Origin: Cycas panzhihuaensis
Lineage: Eukaryota > Cycadophyta
Assembly: GCA_023213395.1 (NCBI GenBank)
Contig: CM041465.1
Location: forward strand, 91,147,741-91,211,740
Reading direction: 5' to 3'
DNA length: 64,000 nucleotides
Below are positions 58,431 through 64,000 of the stretch, piece after piece; position 1 is the stretch's first letter, and each line of letters begins with the position of its first letter. The position numbers were made by a program, and so were the translations under genes. The notes under the pieces are model-generated. The model ran no database searches, had not been told where the DNA came from, and was given only the letters and a program-made list of their open reading frames with translations.

Positions 58431-59745
58431 GATAAGAAAATGAAACTTCATAGTGACTAGCTAATCTAAGGGATAGAGTAGGGGGTTAATAAGAGGAAGG
58501 GGAACACCATAGAGACAAAAAGGATGCATGCCCTTATTTGGTGACTTATTACTAGACAAATAGTAGTGTGAGGTATAAGAAGAGTGTGCAATCTTAAAAG
58601 GGACCCTAATTTTTCTTATGAGGGGGTTTGACTTGAGAAGCTTGGGCTTTTTATCAATTGTTGATTCTTGGTAAGTCAGGAATAAGGGATTCTCAAAATC
58701 CATGTAAAGTAGAAATTTAGAGGGACTATAAAATCACAAAAAGAAATAGAAGAATGCATAATATAAATCATAGTAATTACTTCATTTGAGTTAATATGTT
58801 ATTTTAGTATCATAGCCAATTGATCTTTACATTGGTTTGAAATGGATTTTGCCTCACTTAGTTTAACTAATTCTTCTTTATATTGTTTTAAAGTGGATTG
58901 TTTCTCACTTGGTTTATGCATGCCAACTAATTTTTCTTTGAATTACTTGTAAATATTTTTTTTATTAAAAATTTTCTTTATATCCTAATCTTAAATATTA
59001 TCATACTCTTTTGATTATGCTTTCTTCGTGACGACATATACTAGTTCATCTTATTCTTCCTTTTACTCAAATTCTGTACCCTTGATATGGGAACTCTAAA
59101 TATTTTAACTCATTTGGTCTAATTGGTCCATTATTTTTATAATCTTATTTATGATTTCATTTGGTATTTCCATATTAAATAGAAGCATTTACTCAAAATT
59201 ACTAAAATAATTGTAGTTAAAATCTATTTTATTACAATTTAAAATTTTACTAGAAATTGTGAAAATTTTAGGGTAATTTACATTTATCACTAAAATTAAA
59301 GTAAATTTTCATCTAAGCATCTAAATTATAGGTTATCATTTTTTATGGGAAGAGGACTTAAATATTCTTCCAATGTGTGGTTTGGTGTGATTTGGATCCC
59401 TATAACGTATATAGTAACATTTTGAAGTTAATAAAAAATTGAGGGTTAAAAGATGATTGTAGTATCTCTTACATAAATTGTGATAATATTTTCTCTTGAT
59501 ATCCAATATAAATGAAATATTTTGTGATGAAAAATATACTTTAAGGTACATCTAATAAAAGAACATTAAATTCAATTAAATAATTATAGCATTTGCAATG
59601 ACTACAAAATTTGAGTTAGTAAATTTTAGCTCTTGTAGATGTTGGTTAATAGTATGTTAAAATTAAAAACCTTATATCTTTTATAATTATGATCCAAAAT
59701 GTGTAATATAATGACTTAAAGTTTATAGCACAAGTATGGTCAACT
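58431..59745. other. Unassigned AT-rich sequence with a small duplication
   Basis: At about 58820-58925 a unit of about 52 bp (TCTTTAtATTG...TTTCTCACTTgGTTT) occurs twice. The remainder has no gene, LTR or RNA signature that I can see. Confidence 0.4.
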
Positions 59746-59950
59746 TACTTATATAATTGTGTTAAAATTTGAATATTGACTTGGTTTTGTTGAGGAATTA
59801 GTTTTACGTGGATTGCTTATTTAAAGGCATGAAGGCACGATGTAATTTTTGTGTAATTAATTAAGATATGATCCATTATATATTTTATTTAATATTTTTT
59901 GGCTACTTTCAACATGGTATTTGAGCCATAAATTTTTAGGTGTTATGTGT
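59746..59950 (+). repeat. Possible LTR end with PBS
   Basis: A TATA-like GCTTATTTAAAGGCATG (about 59815) is followed 110 bp later by CTTTCAACA and TGGTATTTGAGCC (about 59924-59936), similar to the usual copia LTR end plus initiator Met-tRNA PBS. The left LTR end and any partner are not identified. Confidence 0.35.
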
Positions 59951-60181
59951 AGTTTTGTTATTTGGTATTGCCATCCTTCTATCCTCTTTGCATGATGTGC
60001 TTCTCTATTATTCCTAGCATTTTATTGTTATCTATGTAATGTTGTATGGCCATTGTCCCTAATGAGATCATGTCATGTGGTTTGTGTGCTATTATTTTCA
60101 ATGTTGTTGGAGCCATTATTGGGAGAGTCTATATTTTCATTGTACCATATAACATTATATGTAATATATATCTACATACTT

Positions 60182-60999
<818 letters not shown>

Positions 61000-62215
61000 G
61001 GGATGATTGATACATTTATATATTGAGCATAATGTATACGATCAACCAACTTGGTTTCATGTTTGGTGATTTATTAAATAATCTAATGGTTTGACAAGAT
61101 GTATAGATCTCGGGTCCCTAAATATATGTAGATCTATTATAGAAAGAAATAAAACCCTATCGCCATATTTCCCCATCCATGGATTTTATAGGGTTTGTGA
61201 GTTAATGGAGAATAATAGAAATTTATTGGTGGAAAAGTAATACTCAAACCTTAATTTTAATATAGTGAGTAAAGTGACTCCTTGTTCTTCTCCGATTTAT
61301 CCTTACTTTTATTCTCACATCTTTCTTCCCTACTTATAGACTCCTCCATTACTTGTAGTTCTAAGGTACTATTTGGTGTAATGTAGACTTGAGAATGGAT
61401 GAATATCTTCCTAACAACCACTATCTTGAAACCCTTTTTCCTGTCCTTAAGATCTAAAATCATACTTTCTTATAGACCAAAATATAGATGTCATCTCGTC
61501 CTTTTGCTTATAGATTTTATCATATTAATATGGTCATGCCTAATAGACCTTTAAGGATTGCTATAAGTTGTAAGAAATCCCAAATTTACTCTCAAAATCA
61601 ATGCCCTTAACTTGTAATAAAAAATTATTTGAAGAAGCATGATATATAAGCAACCTTGGTAAATTTATCTTTGACATTATTTTTCTAAAATTAAATTAGA
61701 TTGCACCTTGTTTTTAGATCCACCTCCTTTAGTTCAACTAATGATCACAAGGGTTTTTATGTGACCCTGATTGGTTTTATTTTTTAAAGTCATGGATGTA
61801 TATATAATGTATATACATAATCCATGTATATGCATCTCAGGGTTTAAACATTATATATACATTTAGCCCTTTCAGTGGCTTAATGCCTAGTCATATGGCA
61901 TTCACTCTATTCTAAAAGTTTTAGGTGCCTAAGTGTTATGTATACGTCTTATTAGGGCCATGAATTTCAAGAGGCCATAACTTTGTCATTTAGTGTCTAT
62001 TTTTAACAAACTTATTTTTTATCATATGTATTTTTCTAAGATCTACATATTTGTAACATAAATTTTCTATTATTAATTATATATTTAGATCTATTTATTA
62101 TTTCCTACTATTTTCTCTTCATGGAGTGCTTATTGGAACTGCCTACTTGGTTTCATGAGCTATTTACTCCTTTTGGATCAAATTATAAATATTGAGAAAT
62201 TAGAATCTTAGATTT
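61000..62215. other. Unassigned AT-rich sequence
   Basis: No recognisable feature. A 68-residue minus frame at 61257-61463 has no family signature. Small TATATA-rich stretches lie near 61798-61860. Confidence 0.4.
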
Positions 62216-62860
62216 TTTTACTACTATAGAGACTATAGAGATGTTGCAGGTGAATTCAAGGAATCGACAGACTCAAATGTTAAGCAAACTTATATAATAA
62301 ATTGTAATAAAGCCCTTAGTATAATTCTCTCTACTCTTCCTTCTAACATAGGAATACAATTATCTAATATAGATCTTGTATAGACTATGCTTAAAAACAT
62401 ATATCAAAAGGTTAATATTTCTCAAGTAGCTAAATTAGGGTAAAAATTGAATAGTATAAGTTTTGAAAACTTCTAAATAGTAGAAGAGTTCTTATGTTAT
62501 ATATGATTTATGAATTTGGATTTAATTTTCTATTAGCCACAATATGGAAAAGACAATCATAATCTTATTGATCTAGCCATAAAAAAATTACATTTAGAAA
62601 ACTTACTAATGATCTAGTTGGACATCAAAATAGATTTATTTAGAATCAACAAAATAATCAAATGAGAGGTAAATCAATTAAGGTTACAATCAAGTGAAAA
62701 CTTCAAGGTGAAATTATTAACCTACATTTTAAGGGAGTAATATCCAAGGTATCATGTCTTTAGGAAGCAAACTAATTAGGGTGAAATAAGACAAAAGAAG
62801 GGTGCAATCAGGGATATATTCAAGGGTAACATTTAAGTTTTCAAAGACAAAATTCAATAT
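62216..62860 (+). pseudogene. Possible gag relic
   Basis: A decayed + frame reads NKALSIILSTLPSNIGIQLSN and goes on with helical, Lys/Asn-rich sequence to about 62850. The 'A-L-S-x-I-x-x-S-L-P' phrase is like the central gag segment of some plant copia elements. There are many stops, no zinc knuckle and no pol, so this is only a suggestion. Confidence 0.25.
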
Positions 62861-62939
62861 TTCATTCTTAAAGGAAAAATTTAGAGAAAAATTTAAGTTT
62901 TATGAATGCCTCTATTTTAGTTATTTTGTGTCATAATTT

Positions 62940-63270
62940 TAATTCTAATACTTTAAGTACTTCTTAGATTAAATATTTTAATTATTTGATTTAGTAGATG
63001 TTTGATGCTTTTAATTATGATATTTGTTTATATGAGAAGATCACTATAAACACATCAAATTCTAGTACTTTAGATATTTAGATTAAAGGATTTGCTCATT
63101 TAATTCAACAACCCTCTGCTACTTTCAATTATAGTGTTTATTAAAATAAAAAGACTACTAGATTTTGCTACTTTAGATACTTCTTAGATTGAAGATTGTG
63201 GTTATTCACTTAAGTTGATATTTGATACTTATAATCGTGGTCTTTATTTGGATGAAAAGATTACTATATA
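62940..63270 (+). repeat. Three diverged units of about 100-120 bp
   Basis: Units beginning near 62942, 63060 and 63162 share AGTACTTCTTAGATTAAA-type starts, a TTCAATTATAG-type middle and an AAGATTACTATA-type end. In the + frame all units encode a similar phrase (S-T-L-D-T-S ... F-N-Y), so the repeat may come from a once-coding sequence. Confidence 0.45.
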
Positions 63271-63743
63271 AGATGGTGTTAAGAAATCTATTATAGGTGT
63301 GTATAGTATTGATTTCAAAAGTGGATCCATGGATAAGGTATGTTAAGAAGATATGGTTTATGGGTGTCTTAGTATGTGTGATGCTTTAAGAAAAACACTC
63401 GATTCAACATGTTGATACTCCTTTACCTTCTTCTATAGATAATCATATGCATGTTACATCTCATGATGTTACTCTTAGTTCAAGTATACCTATTTTGAGT
63501 GTTATTCCTATTTCAAGTCTTTTTATCTTTTCTCCATCTAACTCTCAATCCCTTGATGATACTTAAGATAATTCTCATGATTTAGATGATCCCCATGTTG
63601 TGAAATTAGATAATTACATTGATATGAATGATATTAACTCAAGTAATGGTTCTCATACTTTGGATGGCTCTAGTATTATAAATTTAAATAATTTTATTAA
63701 TTTGAATGATACTAGCTCAAGTATTTCTTCTATGAGTTATTTT

Positions 63744-64000
63744 TGTTAGGATAATCCCCTAATGGTTTAAGGGTACATGCACCTAAAGCCCTCCAAAGCC
63801 ACCTTTGGGGCTCCCTAAGGCACTTAGAGCTGCTTATTGTTGTCCTTAGCTAACATATCAAGTATGTTTATATTATTTTAATTTATTTTTGAATATTATC
63901 AGCTAACCTGCAAGGAGGGTTGAGGCACTTAAGTGCCTCCCCAAATTCTATTTAAAGGGTTGCCATGCACCCTAGGCATTTTTAAACACCACCTTCGATT
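63744..64000 (+). repeat. Probable LTR start, continues past the window
   Basis: TGTTAGGATAATCCCC at 63744 is a typical copia LTR start, and CTATTTAAAGGGTTGCC (about 63951) resembles the TATA region seen in other copia LTRs. GC content rises relative to the sequence before it. No PPT precedes it, so whether it is a 5' or a 3' LTR is open. Confidence 0.4.

Overview
The window looks like nuclear DNA from a large-genome land plant, most likely a seed plant. It is AT-rich and consists almost entirely of decayed, nested LTR retrotransposons. The lineages seen are plant-type: several Ty1/copia families primed by initiator-Met tRNA, a Ty3/gypsy chromodomain-type remnant, a Tat-like gypsy remnant with an extra RNase H, and a plant-mobile-domain remnant. 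I found no intact host gene, no tRNA or rRNA gene and no CRISPR array. Nearly every long reading frame is a retroelement gag or pol remnant with stops and frameshifts, and many stops replace Gln, Trp or Arg codons as expected from deamination of methylated cytosine.

Layout, left third. Copia A (family 1, +) runs from before base 1 to 12673. It is split at 1892/9873 by a truncated Tnt1-like copia B (1893-5586) and a minus-strand gag/protease-only gypsy D (5587-about 9872). A sits in a repeat of unknown identity (G1, 12674-13069). Copia F (13361-14889 and 22521-about 25252) is interrupted by a nearly complete family-1 copy C (14890-22520, LTRs 311 and 313 bp). An LTR with both a PPT on its left and a PBS-like site on its right lies at 25253-25609, followed by G2, a second copy of repeat G.

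Middle. Copia H (26794-about 28600) is fused by a short shared sequence to family-1 copy E1 (28600-36202). E1's 3' LTR is interrupted by another family-1 copy, E2 (31094-36103), which has a perfect ACCTC target duplication but has lost everything from before RT to the last bases of its 3' LTR. A Tat-like gypsy remnant follows (36210-38910), then a minus-strand plant mobile domain relic (about 40280-41900), tandem and inverted repeat arrays (41590-43800), and a minus-strand copia relic (45500-46250).

Right third. A possible LTR plus PBS lies at 46383-46751. A gypsy 3' end with a chromodomain-like remnant is split by copia J (49620-57165, minus), the only copy here with two full LTRs and a perfect 5-bp target duplication (CTAAG). 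Beyond it lie purine-rich degenerate repeats, a roughly 800-bp compound (AT)n microsatellite, low-confidence retroelement debris and the start of another LTR at the right edge.

I see no new enzymatic system. The most interesting signals concern retroelement biology: a leader hairpin with a compensatory change between copies, tandem hairpins conserved in the 3' UTR, nonsense codons shared by separately inserted copies, a deletion that spared the target duplication, and a 295-bp host duplication around C. Divergences quoted are hand counts.
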